Assembly (NCBI RefSeq): GCF_030124175.1
Contig: NZ_JASKMT010000004.1
Span: 248,001 to 312,000 of the forward strand
Source: Streptomyces sp. 549
GTDB lineage: Bacteria; Actinomycetota; Actinomycetes; Streptomycetales; Streptomycetaceae
Direction of reading: 5' to 3'
DNA length: 64,000 nucleotides
In this document: positions 40,359-48,109 of the stretch, piece after piece
How positions within the stretch are numbered: the first letter of the stretch is position 1
Layout: every line of letters begins with the position of its first letter
Program-made: the position numbers and the translations under genes
Notes under the pieces: generated by a model
What the model was told of the DNA's origin: nothing
Database searches by the model: none
The model's input: the letters and a program-made list of their open reading frames with translations, nothing else

Positions 40359-41131
40359 CCGCCGCCGACCCCGTCACCGACCCCACCGCGTCGGCCGCCG
40401 GCACCGCCTCGTCCGGAGTGGACGCCGCCGCGCTCGCGCTGGGCGATGACGCGCTGGTCCTCGCCCAGCGCCTGGGCGAGTGGGCCGGCGACGCCCCAGT
40501 CCTGGAGGAGGAGGTCGCGCTCGGCAACATCGCCCTTGACCTGCTGGGGCAGGCCCGCGTCCTGCTGTCCCTGGCCGACCCCGACCGAGACGAGGACGAG
40601 CTGGCGTTCCTGCGCGAGGAGCGCGCGTTCCGCAACGTGCAGCTGGTCGAGCAGCCGAACGGCGACTTCGCCGCCACCATCGTGCGGCAACTGCTCTTCT
40701 CGGCCTACCAGCACCCGCTGTACGCGCAGCTCGCGGGCACCGGGCACCGCCTCGCCCCGCTGGCCGGCAAAGCCGTGATGGAGACGGCCTACCACCTCGA
40801 CCACGCCGAGCAGTGGACGCTGCGCCTCGGCGACGGCACCGAGGAGAGCCACCGCCGCACCCAGCGCGCCCTGGACTCCCTCTGGCGGTACACCGGTGAA
40901 CTGTTCCAGCCCGTGACCGGCCTGGACGTCGACCTGCCGGCGCTGCGTGCGTCCTGGACCGCGCGTGTCACCGACACCGTCACCCGGGCGGGCCTGCGGC
41001 TGCCCGAAGGGCCGCAGGAGTCGCCGTGGGCGGCGGGTGGCGGCCGGCAGGGTGTGCACACCGAGCCCATGGGCCGGCTGCTCGCCGAGATGCAGCACCT
41101 GCACCGCAGCCACCCCGGGGCGTCCTGGTGA
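40355..41131 (+). CDS. paaC: 1,2-phenylacetyl-CoA epoxidase subunit PaaC
   Basis: The 258-residue protein is the structural ferritin-like partner of PaaA. It shows DDALVLAQRLGEWAGDAPVLEEEVALGNIALDLLGQARV (in blocks near residues 29-66) and MLPLAGKAVMETAYHLDHAEQW-like text near 135-155. The N-terminal 25 residues are Ala/Thr-rich. It starts at GTG in a GTGA overlap with paaB and ends in a GTGA overlap with paaD. Confidence 0.96.
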   Translation: MTAADPVTDPTASAAGTASSGVDAAALALGDDALVLAQRLGEWAGDAPVLEEEVALGNIALDLLGQARVLLSLADPDRDEDELAFLREERAFRNVQLVEQPNGDFAATIVRQLLFSAYQHPLYAQLAGTGHRLAPLAGKAVMETAYHLDHAEQWTLRLGDGTEESHRRTQRALDSLWRYTGELFQPVTGLDVDLPALRASWTARVTDTVTRAGLRLPEGPQESPWAAGGGRQGVHTEPMGRLLAEMQHLHRSHPGASW

Positions 41132-41661
41132 CCCCCGCCCCGCGGCCGTCCGCGCCGGTTGAGCCGGTCGCGCTGCCCACCGAGGAGGAACTGCTCGCGC
41201 TGGCGGGCGCCGTGCCGGACCCGGAGCTGCCGGTGATCTCCCTCGCCGAACTCGGCGTGCTGCGCGCGGTCCGCCGCACCGGCCCCGACGCCGCCGAGGT
41301 CGACCTGACGCCCACCTACACCGGCTGCCCGGCCGTCGAGACCATGGCCGACGACATCCGGCAGGCGCTGCGCACCCGCGGCATGACGGACGTGACCGTG
41401 CGGACCGTGCTCGCGCCTGCCTGGACCACTGACAGCATCACCGCCGAGGGCCGCCGCAAACTCGCCGAGCACGGCATCGCGCCACCGCGCCCGACCGGCC
41501 CCGCGGGCGGACCCGTCCCGATCGACCTGGCCGTGCGCTGCCCGCAGTGCGGCTCCACCGACACCGTGCTGCTCAGCCGCTTCTCCTCCACGGCCTGCAA
41601 GGCGCTGCGCCGCTGCGAGGCGTGCCGCGAGCCGTTCGACCACTTCAAGGAGCTCACGTGA
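41128..41661 (+). CDS. paaD: Phenylacetate pathway protein PaaD (Fe-S maturation)
   Basis: The 177-residue protein has a DUF59/MIP18 domain (about 20-100, DPELPVISLAELG and TYTGCPAVETMADDI) and a C-terminal zinc-ribbon-like CPQCGSTDT ... CEACREPF, as in PaaD. It helps assemble the Fe-S cluster of PaaE or the PaaABC(D)E complex. It starts at GTG 41128, overlapping paaC, and ends overlapping paaE. Confidence 0.96.
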   Translation: MTPAPRPSAPVEPVALPTEEELLALAGAVPDPELPVISLAELGVLRAVRRTGPDAAEVDLTPTYTGCPAVETMADDIRQALRTRGMTDVTVRTVLAPAWTTDSITAEGRRKLAEHGIAPPRPTGPAGGPVPIDLAVRCPQCGSTDTVLLSRFSSTACKALRRCEACREPFDHFKELT

Positions 41662-42827
41662 TCTTCCATCCGCTCCGGGTGGCCGCCGTCGAGCCGCTGA
41701 CCGACGACGCGGTCGCCGTCACCTTCGAGGTGCCGTCCGAACTGCGCGAGACGTTCCGGCACATCCCCGGCCAGCACGTCACCCTGCGGCGGCACGGCCG
41801 GCAGGGGCGGTCAGATGAGCAGGGACGGTCCGGCGAGCAGGGGCAGCCGGGCGAGCAGGGGCGGCCGGGCGAGCCGGGGCGGCCGGGCGAGCCGGAGGTG
41901 CGGCGCACCTACTCGGTGTGCACTCCCGCCACCGAGGTGCCCACGCTGACGGTCGGCATCCGGCAGGTCCAGGACGGCGACTTCTCCACGTACGCGCTCA
42001 AGGAACTCGCGGTCGGCGACATCGTGGACGTGCTGCCGCCCTCCGGCCGCTTCGTGCTCGACCCCCGCCCAGGCCGCTACGCGGCCGTGGTCGGCGGCAG
42101 CGGCATCACCCCGGTGCTGTCCATCGCCGCGACGCTGCTGGAACGCGAACCGGCCGCCCGCTTCTGCCTCATCCGCAGCGACCGCACGGTGGCCTCCACG
42201 ATGTTCCTGGAGCAGGCGGCCGACCTGAAGGACCGCTACCCGGACCGCTTCCAGCTCGTCCAGACCCTCTCCCGCGAGGAGCAGCACGCGGGCCTGCCCA
42301 CCGGCCGCCTGGACCGCGAACGGCTCGGCACTCTGCTGCCGGCCCTGCTACCGGTGGACGCCGTCGACGGCTGGTTCCTGTGCGGCCCCTACGGGCTGGT
42401 ACAGGCCGCCGAGCAGGCCCTCGACGACCTCCGAGTCCCGGCCGACCGGGTCCACCAGGAGGTCTTCCACGTGGCGGAGTCCGCCGCGTCATCGCTGTCC
42501 GGCGTGGGCGCGGGAGCGCCCGGCACGGCGGCGGACGCAGGCGCGGACGTCGCGGCGACCGTGACGGCCACGCTCGACGGACGCGGCGGCAGTTGGACGG
42601 CGCTGCCGGGCGAAAGCGTGCTGGAGACGGTGCTGCGGCACCGCGGCGACGCGCCCTACGCCTGCAAGGGCGGCGTGTGCGGCACCTGCCGGGTGCGGCT
42701 GCTCGACGGCGAGGTGCGCATGGACCGCAACTTCGCGCTGGAGCGCGAGGAGGTGGACGCCGGCTACGTCCTGGCCTGCCAGTCGCACCCGGCCACACCG
42801 GCCGTCACCGTCGACTTCGACGCCTGA
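41658..42827 (+). CDS. paaE: 1,2-phenylacetyl-CoA epoxidase reductase PaaE
   Basis: The 389-residue reductase delivers electrons from NADPH to PaaA. Order: FAD domain (RRTYSVCTPATE), NAD domain (VVGGSGITPVLSIAATLL, FLCGPYGLV), then a plant-type 2Fe-2S ferredoxin domain with CKGGVCGTCRVRL and a distal Cys in LACQSHP. Inside the FAD domain, residues about 47-78 are an insertion of Gly/Glu/Arg pentapeptides made of 15-bp repeats (41803-41896), placed between HVTLR and RRTYS. GTG 41658 overlaps paaD. Confidence 0.96.
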   Translation: MIFHPLRVAAVEPLTDDAVAVTFEVPSELRETFRHIPGQHVTLRRHGRQGRSDEQGRSGEQGQPGEQGRPGEPGRPGEPEVRRTYSVCTPATEVPTLTVGIRQVQDGDFSTYALKELAVGDIVDVLPPSGRFVLDPRPGRYAAVVGGSGITPVLSIAATLLEREPAARFCLIRSDRTVASTMFLEQAADLKDRYPDRFQLVQTLSREEQHAGLPTGRLDRERLGTLLPALLPVDAVDGWFLCGPYGLVQAAEQALDDLRVPADRVHQEVFHVAESAASSLSGVGAGAPGTAADAGADVAATVTATLDGRGGSWTALPGESVLETVLRHRGDAPYACKGGVCGTCRVRLLDGEVRMDRNFALEREEVDAGYVLACQSHPATPAVTVDFDA

Positions 42828-42896
42828 GACCGAGCGCCACGCCGCGGGCCCCGGCTCGACCCGCGTCCGGCAGCCCTGCGGGCCGCCGGGGGCGGG

Positions 42897-43241
42897 TCAG
42901 AGGACGAAGGGCTCCTGGCCCTGGTCACCGACCAGGGGCCGCCCGGCCTCGGCCCAGGCGAGCATGCCGCCGTCCACGTTCACCGCGTCGATGCCCTGCG
43001 CGGCCAGGTACCGGGTGACCTGCGCGGATCGCCCGCCCACCCGGCACATCACGAACACCCGCCGTTCGGCGGCGAGTTCGGTGATCTCACCGAACCGCTC
43101 GACGACCTCGCCCATCGGGATGTGCACCGCTTCGCCGGCCCGCCCGGCGGCCCACTCGTGCGGCTCCCGGACGTCGAGCAGCAGGGCGTCCTGCGGAACG
43201 TCGGCGGCGGTGACCGCCGGGACCGATGGGTACGGGGTCAC
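42897..43241 (-). CDS. Rhodanese-domain protein (single domain)
   Basis: The 114-residue protein is one rhodanese domain: LLLDVREPHEWAAGRAGEAVHIP, with the active-site Cys loop CRVGGRS near 66-72 and VNVDGGMLAWAEAGRPL. It could transfer sulfane sulfur or act in redox. GTG 43241 overlaps the stop of the J-domain gene by GTGA, so the two are cotranslated. It converges on paaE with about 70 bases between. Confidence 0.93.
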   Translation of the reverse strand: MTPYPSVPAVTAADVPQDALLLDVREPHEWAAGRAGEAVHIPMGEVVERFGEITELAAERRVFVMCRVGGRSAQVTRYLAAQGIDAVNVDGGMLAWAEAGRPLVGDQGQEPFVL

Positions 43242-44467
43242 GCGCGCTTCTCCTCAGCTTCGTCCTGCGCCACCGGGCCCGAGCCAGGCAACGTTTCGTT
43301 CGACGTCCCGTCCTGCACCGGACCGTCCTCAACCGGACCGTCCGACGCCGGTTCGTCCGACGCCGGGCCATCCACCACCGGGCCGTCCGGCGTGGGCTCG
43401 CCCCCAGCGGGCCCGTCCTGCGCGGGCCCGTCCTGCGCGGGCCCGTCCTGCGGCGAGGGGGCGCCGTCCGGTTCGGGGTGCGTCGCTGCGGCGGCCTGCG
43501 GCGCCGTCCCCGCGGGCGTGGCCGCCGGGTCGGCGGAACCGGAGACGGGCGAGATGGTGACGGTGGGCGGTTGCGGCCCCCCGTCAGCACCCGGCAGGTC
43601 AGCACCCGGCACGTCCGTGCCCGCTCCCGCGCTTCCGCCGGCCGCCTGCGATGCGTCGGCCGTACGGGCGGCCAGCTCGTCCAGACGGGCCTGGCGCTCG
43701 GCGACGTCTGCGAGCAGCTTGTCAGCGATGTCGTCGAGCAGTCCGTCCGGGTCGTCGGGCGCCATGCGCAGCATCGCGCCGATGGCGCTCTCCTCCAGCT
43801 CCGACGCGACCCCGGCCAGCCACTCCTTGCGTTCCGCGAGCCACTCCAGCCGGGCGTACAGCTCCTCGCTGCGGCTGAGCCGGATCCGCTCCGGCCGGGG
43901 ACCGGCCGCCCACTCCTCCAGCAGCTCGGCCAGCACCGCCTCGTCACCGTCGGCGTAGGCACGGTTGACGCGGACGATGAAAGCGTCCCGTCGGGCCCGG
44001 TCCGCGTCGTCGCCGGCCAGGTCGGGGTGGGCCGCACGCACCAGCTCGCGGTACATGCGACGGGCCTCCTCGCTCGGGCGCACCCGCTGCGGCGGCCGGA
44101 CGGGCCGGTCCGTCAGCATGGCCTGCGCCTCCGGTGACATGCCCTCGGGCTGGAGCCAGCCGCCGAACAGCTCGTCGACGCCGGGCATCGGCAGCACCAT
44201 GGCGCGGGCCTCGCGGGCCTTGCGCAGATCCTCGGCGTCGCCGCTGAGCACGGCGACCGCCTCGGCGATCTGCGCGTCCAGCTCGTCCAGCCGCGCGTAC
44301 ATCGGGCCGAGCCGCTGGTGGTGGAGGCGGGAGAAGTTCTCCACCTCCACCCGGAAGGTCTCCACCGCGATCTCGAACTCGATGAGGGCCGTCTCGGCGG
44401 CCAGGACGGCCCGCTCCAGCCGGTCCGTGGCCGGCTCGCCGGTCCCTTGTGTCTGCGGGTTCGTCAC
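43238..44467 (-). CDS. J-domain-like coiled-coil protein with disordered acidic tail
   Basis: The 409-residue protein has a coiled coil (about 18-90), then a J-domain-like segment (about 133-190) in which ARRMYRELVRAAHPDLAGD contains the HPD tripeptide and ends FIVRVNRAYADGDEAVLAELLEEW. A second coiled coil with ELYARLEWLAERKEWLAG follows, then a 130-residue disordered acidic tail with DGP repeats (QDGPAQDGPAQDGPA). It may recruit DnaK. GTG 44467 lies six bases after TAGGCT (44474-44479) without a ribosome site, suggesting leaderless mRNA. Confidence 0.85.
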   Translation of the reverse strand: MTNPQTQGTGEPATDRLERAVLAAETALIEFEIAVETFRVEVENFSRLHHQRLGPMYARLDELDAQIAEAVAVLSGDAEDLRKAREARAMVLPMPGVDELFGGWLQPEGMSPEAQAMLTDRPVRPPQRVRPSEEARRMYRELVRAAHPDLAGDDADRARRDAFIVRVNRAYADGDEAVLAELLEEWAAGPRPERIRLSRSEELYARLEWLAERKEWLAGVASELEESAIGAMLRMAPDDPDGLLDDIADKLLADVAERQARLDELAARTADASQAAGGSAGAGTDVPGADLPGADGGPQPPTVTISPVSGSADPAATPAGTAPQAAAATHPEPDGAPSPQDGPAQDGPAQDGPAGGEPTPDGPVVDGPASDEPASDGPVEDGPVQDGTSNETLPGSGPVAQDEAEEKRA

Positions 44468-44499
44468 CCGGCCAGCCTACGCAACGCGCGCGGTGCCCC

Positions 44500-45897
44500 T
44501 CACACTCCGGCCTCGGCCGCGATCCGGCCGCCCCGGATCGCCGCCAGCAGCGCCGAGTGATCGGCCTCGGTGCGGTCGGCGTAGGCGACGGCGAAGTCCG
44601 CCACGGCAAGGTCGAGCTGCTCGCTCTTGCCGCAGTAGCCGGCTATCAGCCGAGGGTCGGTGCTGTGCGAGTGGGCGCGGGCCAGCAGGGCGCCCGTCAT
44701 CCGCGCGTAGTCGTCGATCTGGTCGGCGGCGAGCGCCGACGGGTCGACACTGCCCTTGCGGTTGCGGAACTGGCGCACCTGGAACGGCCTGCCCTGCACT
44801 GTCGTCCAGCCCAGCAGTTCGTCGCTGACCACCTGCATGCGCCGCTGGCCGAGCACCACCCGGCGGCCCTCGTGTGTGACCTTCGGCGCGGTGAACCCGG
44901 CGGCGGCCAGGTGCTGCCGCAGCACCGACTCCCGGGCCTCCTTCACCTGGAGCACCAGCGGCTCACCGTGGTGGTCCAGCAGCAGCACCACGTAGGAGCG
45001 GGTGCCGACGCTGCCCGTGCCCACCACGCGGAACGCGACGTCGTGCACGGCGTAGCGGCTGAGCAGCGGCAGCCGGTCCTCGCCGAGTGTGGTGAGGTAC
45101 TCGCCGAGCGCCGCGACGACGGCGGCGGCCTCGGCGTCGTCGACCCGGCGCAGCACCGGCGGCGCGTCCTTGAAGCGGCGGCCGTAGGGCTCGTCCTCGG
45201 TGTCGTCCTCGGTGGACTTGGCGGCGAAACGGGCGCTGGTGTTGCGCCGGGCCTTCTGCCCGACACGTTCCAGCGTGCCCTCCAGGTCGCCTGCGCCGGC
45301 GTGCGAGACCAGTTCCTCGTCTGCGATGGCGTTCCACGCGTCGGCAGCCGGCAGCTTCGCCAGCAGCCGCATCGTGGACCGGTACGCCGCGGCGGTGTCC
45401 GCTGCCGCCAGCCGGCAGGTGTCCTCGTCCGCGCCCGCCCCGCGCCCGGCCAGGACGTGCGAGACGGCCAGCCGCTTCAGGTCCCACTCCCAGGGGCCCG
45501 GCACGGTCTCGTCGAAGTCGTTGAGATCGATGACCAGCTTGCCGCGGGCATCCCCGTACAGGCCGAAGTTCGCGGCGTGCGCGTCACCGCACAGCTGGGT
45601 GGTGATGCCGGTGACGGGTGTGCCGTGGGCCAGGTCGTACGCCATCAGCCCGGCCGAGCCGCGCAGGAACGCGAACGGCGACGCCGCCATCCGGCCCACC
45701 CGGATCGGGGTCAGCTCCGCGATCCGGCCCTCGTTGGACTGCTCCACCGCCACCACCGGGTCGGGCCGCAGCTCCGGGACGCGGAACGCGGCGTGGCCCG
45801 AGCGCGGCACCGAAGTGCGCAGCTCCTTGCCCTCGTGCTTCGGCGACGTGCCGCGCGCCCGAGTCGCAAAACCCCTGACCTGCGGAATCCGCCCCAT
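44500..45897 (-). CDS. DUF2252 family protein
   Basis: The 465-residue protein is full length for DUF2252, a kinase-fold-like family: RMAASPFAFLRGSAGLMAYDL, CGDAHAANFG, VIDLNDFDETVPGPWEWDLKRLA, KEARESVL and a C-terminal ARAHSHSTDPRLIAGYCG. The CGDAHxxN and DLNDFDE motifs resemble catalytic HxxxxN and DxD of aminoglycoside-kinase folds, but the substrate is unknown. ATG 45897 is preferred because GAGGGGG lies seven bases upstream; GTG 45942 would add 15 residues. Confidence 0.92.
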   Translation of the reverse strand: MGRIPQVRGFATRARGTSPKHEGKELRTSVPRSGHAAFRVPELRPDPVVAVEQSNEGRIAELTPIRVGRMAASPFAFLRGSAGLMAYDLAHGTPVTGITTQLCGDAHAANFGLYGDARGKLVIDLNDFDETVPGPWEWDLKRLAVSHVLAGRGAGADEDTCRLAAADTAAAYRSTMRLLAKLPAADAWNAIADEELVSHAGAGDLEGTLERVGQKARRNTSARFAAKSTEDDTEDEPYGRRFKDAPPVLRRVDDAEAAAVVAALGEYLTTLGEDRLPLLSRYAVHDVAFRVVGTGSVGTRSYVVLLLDHHGEPLVLQVKEARESVLRQHLAAAGFTAPKVTHEGRRVVLGQRRMQVVSDELLGWTTVQGRPFQVRQFRNRKGSVDPSALAADQIDDYARMTGALLARAHSHSTDPRLIAGYCGKSEQLDLAVADFAVAYADRTEADHSALLAAIRGGRIAAEAGV

Positions 45898-46131
45898 GTC
45901 TGCCCCCTCGTCCGCTGCCACCCGTGCGGCTCTCCCCGTCACGACGTCTGCTGGTGATCATCGGTTGCCCGGGAAGCGCCGCGCAATGCCTGTGGATAAC
46001 TCCGGTGCGAGCAGGACCGGCCGGGCCGGGAACCACGGCGGCGGACGGGGAACTGGCCCGGCGACCAGCCGGAACCGGTCCGATGATCGGACGCGGGCAG
46101 GCCCAGAGGGGCACCGGCGGCGGTCCGGCGG

Positions 46132-46542
46132 TCAGTCGCGGAAGGCCTCCGGGCAGGCGGAGCTGCCACCGGGGAGGTGGGCGTCGGCCCAGCGGGTGAG
46201 TTCGGTCATCGCCGGGCGCAGTGCGAGACCGGCGTCGGTGAGGCGGTAGCTCACCCTGGTGGGCGGGCCCTCCTGGACCGAGCGCAGCACCAGGCCGAGG
46301 GCGGCCAGCTCGGAGAGCCGGTCGGCGAGCATGCGCTCGCTGATGCCGGGCACGGCGCGTCGCAGCTCGGCGAAGTGGCCGGGACCGCTGATGAGGGCGG
46401 CGATGACGAGCCCCGTCCAGCGCTTGCCGAGCACCTCGAAGACCCGGGTGAGGCCTCCCTCCGGCGAGGCGCACATCTCGGGCGGGGCGCACGCCTCACC
46501 CACACCGTCCCCGTACGCCGCCGTCCCCGCTGCCTCAGCCAT
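46132..46542 (-). CDS. HxlR-family winged-helix regulator
   Basis: The 136-residue protein is an HxlR-type regulator: FEVLGKRWTGLVIAALISGP, FAELRRAVPGISERMLADRL, VSYRLTDAGLALRPAM. A Cys-containing leader (CAPPEMCASPEGG) precedes the domain; such regulators often sense quinones or electrophiles through Cys. The start is uncertain: ATG 46542, or GTG 46566. It is divergent from the azoreductase gene, a classical pairing, with an inverted repeat between. Confidence 0.92.
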   Translation of the reverse strand: MAEAAGTAAYGDGVGEACAPPEMCASPEGGLTRVFEVLGKRWTGLVIAALISGPGHFAELRRAVPGISERMLADRLSELAALGLVLRSVQEGPPTRVSYRLTDAGLALRPAMTELTRWADAHLPGGSSACPEAFRD

Positions 46543-46582
46543 GCCTCCACAGTAGTGGACCCGCACAAGGTGCTGCGGAAAA

Positions 46583-46631
46583 GTAAGTAGCTATGCTATT
46601 AGTAGTTTCAGGCAGGAAGTAATGTACTTAC
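46583..46631. promoter_or_regulatory. hxlR/azoR divergent control region with GTAAGTA repeats
   Basis: GTAAGTA (46583-46589) and TACTTAC (46625-46631) are 7-base inverted halves separated by 35 bases of unusually AT-rich sequence (TAGCTATGCTATTAGTAG). Similar TACTT(T/A)-type repeats are common in HxlR operators. The second half-site lies about 15 bases before the azoreductase ATG. Confidence 0.6.
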
Positions 46632-46646
46632 CCACCTGGAGACGTC

Positions 46647-47297
46647 ATGGCCACGCTGCTGCACATCGACTCGTCCGTCAACGGCGATCACTCCGCCTCC
46701 CGCGCCGTCACCGCGGTGTTCCGCGCCGCGTGGCTGGCCCAGCACCCGGGCGGCCGGGTCGTCGAGCGCGACCTGGCCGCCGACCCGCTGCCGCACCTCG
46801 ACGCGAGTGCCGCCCAGGCCGGCTACGTCCCGCCCGCCGACCGCACGCCCGAGCAGCAGGCGTCCTTCGCACTGCGCGAGGAGCTGGCCACCGAACTGGA
46901 GCAGGCCGACGCGGTGGTGATCGGCGCGCCCATGTACAACTGGTCGATCCCCTCCGGCCTCAAGGCGTGGCTCGACCACGTGATCATCGGAGGCCGCACC
47001 GCCATGACGGAGAACCCGAGCGCCGCCGGCACGCCCGTCACGGTGGTCGCCAGCCGCGGCGGCTCCTACGCTCCCGGCACGCCGCAGGAGGGCAACGACT
47101 TCGTGCAGGACTACCTGCGCCACGCGCTCGGCACCGGCCTGGGCCTGGACGTCGACTTCATCGTGCCGGAGCTGACCCTGGCCCCCAGCGTGCCCGCCAT
47201 GAGCGAGCTGATCCCGCTCTTCGAGGCGTCCCGCGCCAAGGCCCACGAGGAGGCCGAGACCAAGGCCAAGGCCCTCGCCTCCCGCCTCGCGGCCTGA
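46647..47297 (+). CDS. FMN-dependent NADH:azoreductase / quinone reductase (AzoR family)
   Basis: The 216-residue protein is a flavodoxin-fold AzoR: LLHIDSSVNGDHSASRAVTAVF (FMN phosphate loop), GAPMYNWSIPSGLKAWLDHV (FMN isoalloxazine contacts), and VVASRGGSYAPGTPQEG. It reduces quinones and azo compounds by two electrons and protects against electrophiles. ATG 46647 follows CTGGAGA. The divergent HxlR regulator is its likely controller, as for other HxlR/azoR pairs. Confidence 0.93.
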   Translation: MATLLHIDSSVNGDHSASRAVTAVFRAAWLAQHPGGRVVERDLAADPLPHLDASAAQAGYVPPADRTPEQQASFALREELATELEQADAVVIGAPMYNWSIPSGLKAWLDHVIIGGRTAMTENPSAAGTPVTVVASRGGSYAPGTPQEGNDFVQDYLRHALGTGLGLDVDFIVPELTLAPSVPAMSELIPLFEASRAKAHEEAETKAKALASRLAA

Positions 47298-47361
47298 CAC
47301 TGCCCGGCAGTCCGATGCCTGCCTCGCGGCCTGACACCCGCCTCACGGCCTGAGGCCGCCC

Positions 47362-47406
47362 GTGCCCGCGGGGTCCGCGCCGCACCCCTCCCGGACCCGC
47401 GGGCAC
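47362..47406. terminator. Hairpin after the azoreductase gene
   Basis: Arms 47362-47376 and 47393-47406 pair over 14 bp with one extra G bulged in the left arm (GTGCCCGCGGGGTCC / GGACCCGCGGGCAC). It lies about 65 bases after the stop. Between, the last codons and stop of azoR (GCCTCGCGGCCTGACAC) are repeated at 47321-47337, with a decayed third copy. Confidence 0.7.
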
Positions 47407-47514
47407 GCGTCCTGACGGGAAGCCGGCGCACGGGACATGTGACGGGACGGTGGGCGCGGCGGGTTCTCATCGGTGTCGGCGGCGACCTGGCGAGGGGATG
47501 GCAGGCTCCTCGCC

Positions 47515-48027
47515 ATGTACGGAGATCCGCAGAACAGGTCAACACCGAGGTTGTGGGGGTGGGTCGCGTGCACCTGGGCGGTCGTCTTCGCCGTGCTCCA
47601 CTTCTACTGGGCTCTGGGCGGCGAGTGGGGTCTGAGTGAATCGGCGGGCCCCCTGGCCGAGGAGCGCCCCGTGTGGTTCGTGGTGGTGGGCCTGTGGGGC
47701 GTGGGGACGCTGTGCCTGGCCACCGGGGCGCTGGGATGGCTCCTCACCCGGCCGCGGCCGAGGGGCTGGGCCGGAACGACGGTCAGGCTTCTGGGATGGG
47801 GTGCCTGCGCACTGCTGCTGGCGCGCAGCGCCGCCGTCTGGGCGCTGCTGCTGACCGATCCCTCGGGTCAGCGGACAGAGACCAGCCCCGAACAGCGGTC
47901 CTGGACGCTCTTGCTGTGGAACCCCTGGTTCCTGGTCGGCGGTCTTGCCTTCGGCCTCGCCGCCCTCTCGTACGGCCGGGTGAAGGGCCGGGTGAAGGGC
48001 CGAGCGGCACTTCCCAACGCGAGCTGA
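47515..48027 (+). CDS. DUF3995-like four-helix membrane protein
   Basis: The 170-residue protein has four predicted membrane helices, with WACTWAVVFAVLHFYWALGGEWGL in the first (about 14-37) and ending in LLWNPWFLVGGLAFGLAALSY. This matches the DUF3995 layout; function unknown. The start is uncertain: ATG 47515 is used; GTG 47473 would add 14 residues. The C-terminal RVKGRVKGRAA is a short repeat. It converges on meaB. Confidence 0.8.
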   Translation: MYGDPQNRSTPRLWGWVACTWAVVFAVLHFYWALGGEWGLSESAGPLAEERPVWFVVVGLWGVGTLCLATGALGWLLTRPRPRGWAGTTVRLLGWGACALLLARSAAVWALLLTDPSGQRTETSPEQRSWTLLLWNPWFLVGGLAFGLAALSYGRVKGRVKGRAALPNAS

Positions 48028-48083
48028 GGGCCCCAGCGGAGGCGGCCAGGCCCTTTGCGTGACGAATGACCGTCCGAGGAAGG

Positions 48084-48109
48084 CCCTGACCGTCCAAGGA
48101 AGGTCAGGG
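48084..48109. terminator. Hairpin overlapping the meaB stop codon
   Basis: An 8-bp stem (CCCTGACC / GGTCAGGG) with a 10-base loop spans 48084-48109 between convergent genes. Its right arm includes the last codon and stop of meaB. A second copy of the GACCGTCC(A/G)AGGAAGG unit just to the left is a short direct repeat. Confidence 0.55.

Noticed and set aside
45924-46199. Possible 91-residue gene in the gap between DUF2252 and hxlR
   Set aside because: Arg/Gly/Pro-rich translation with no domain, overlapping the 3' end of hxlR, and no ribosome site.
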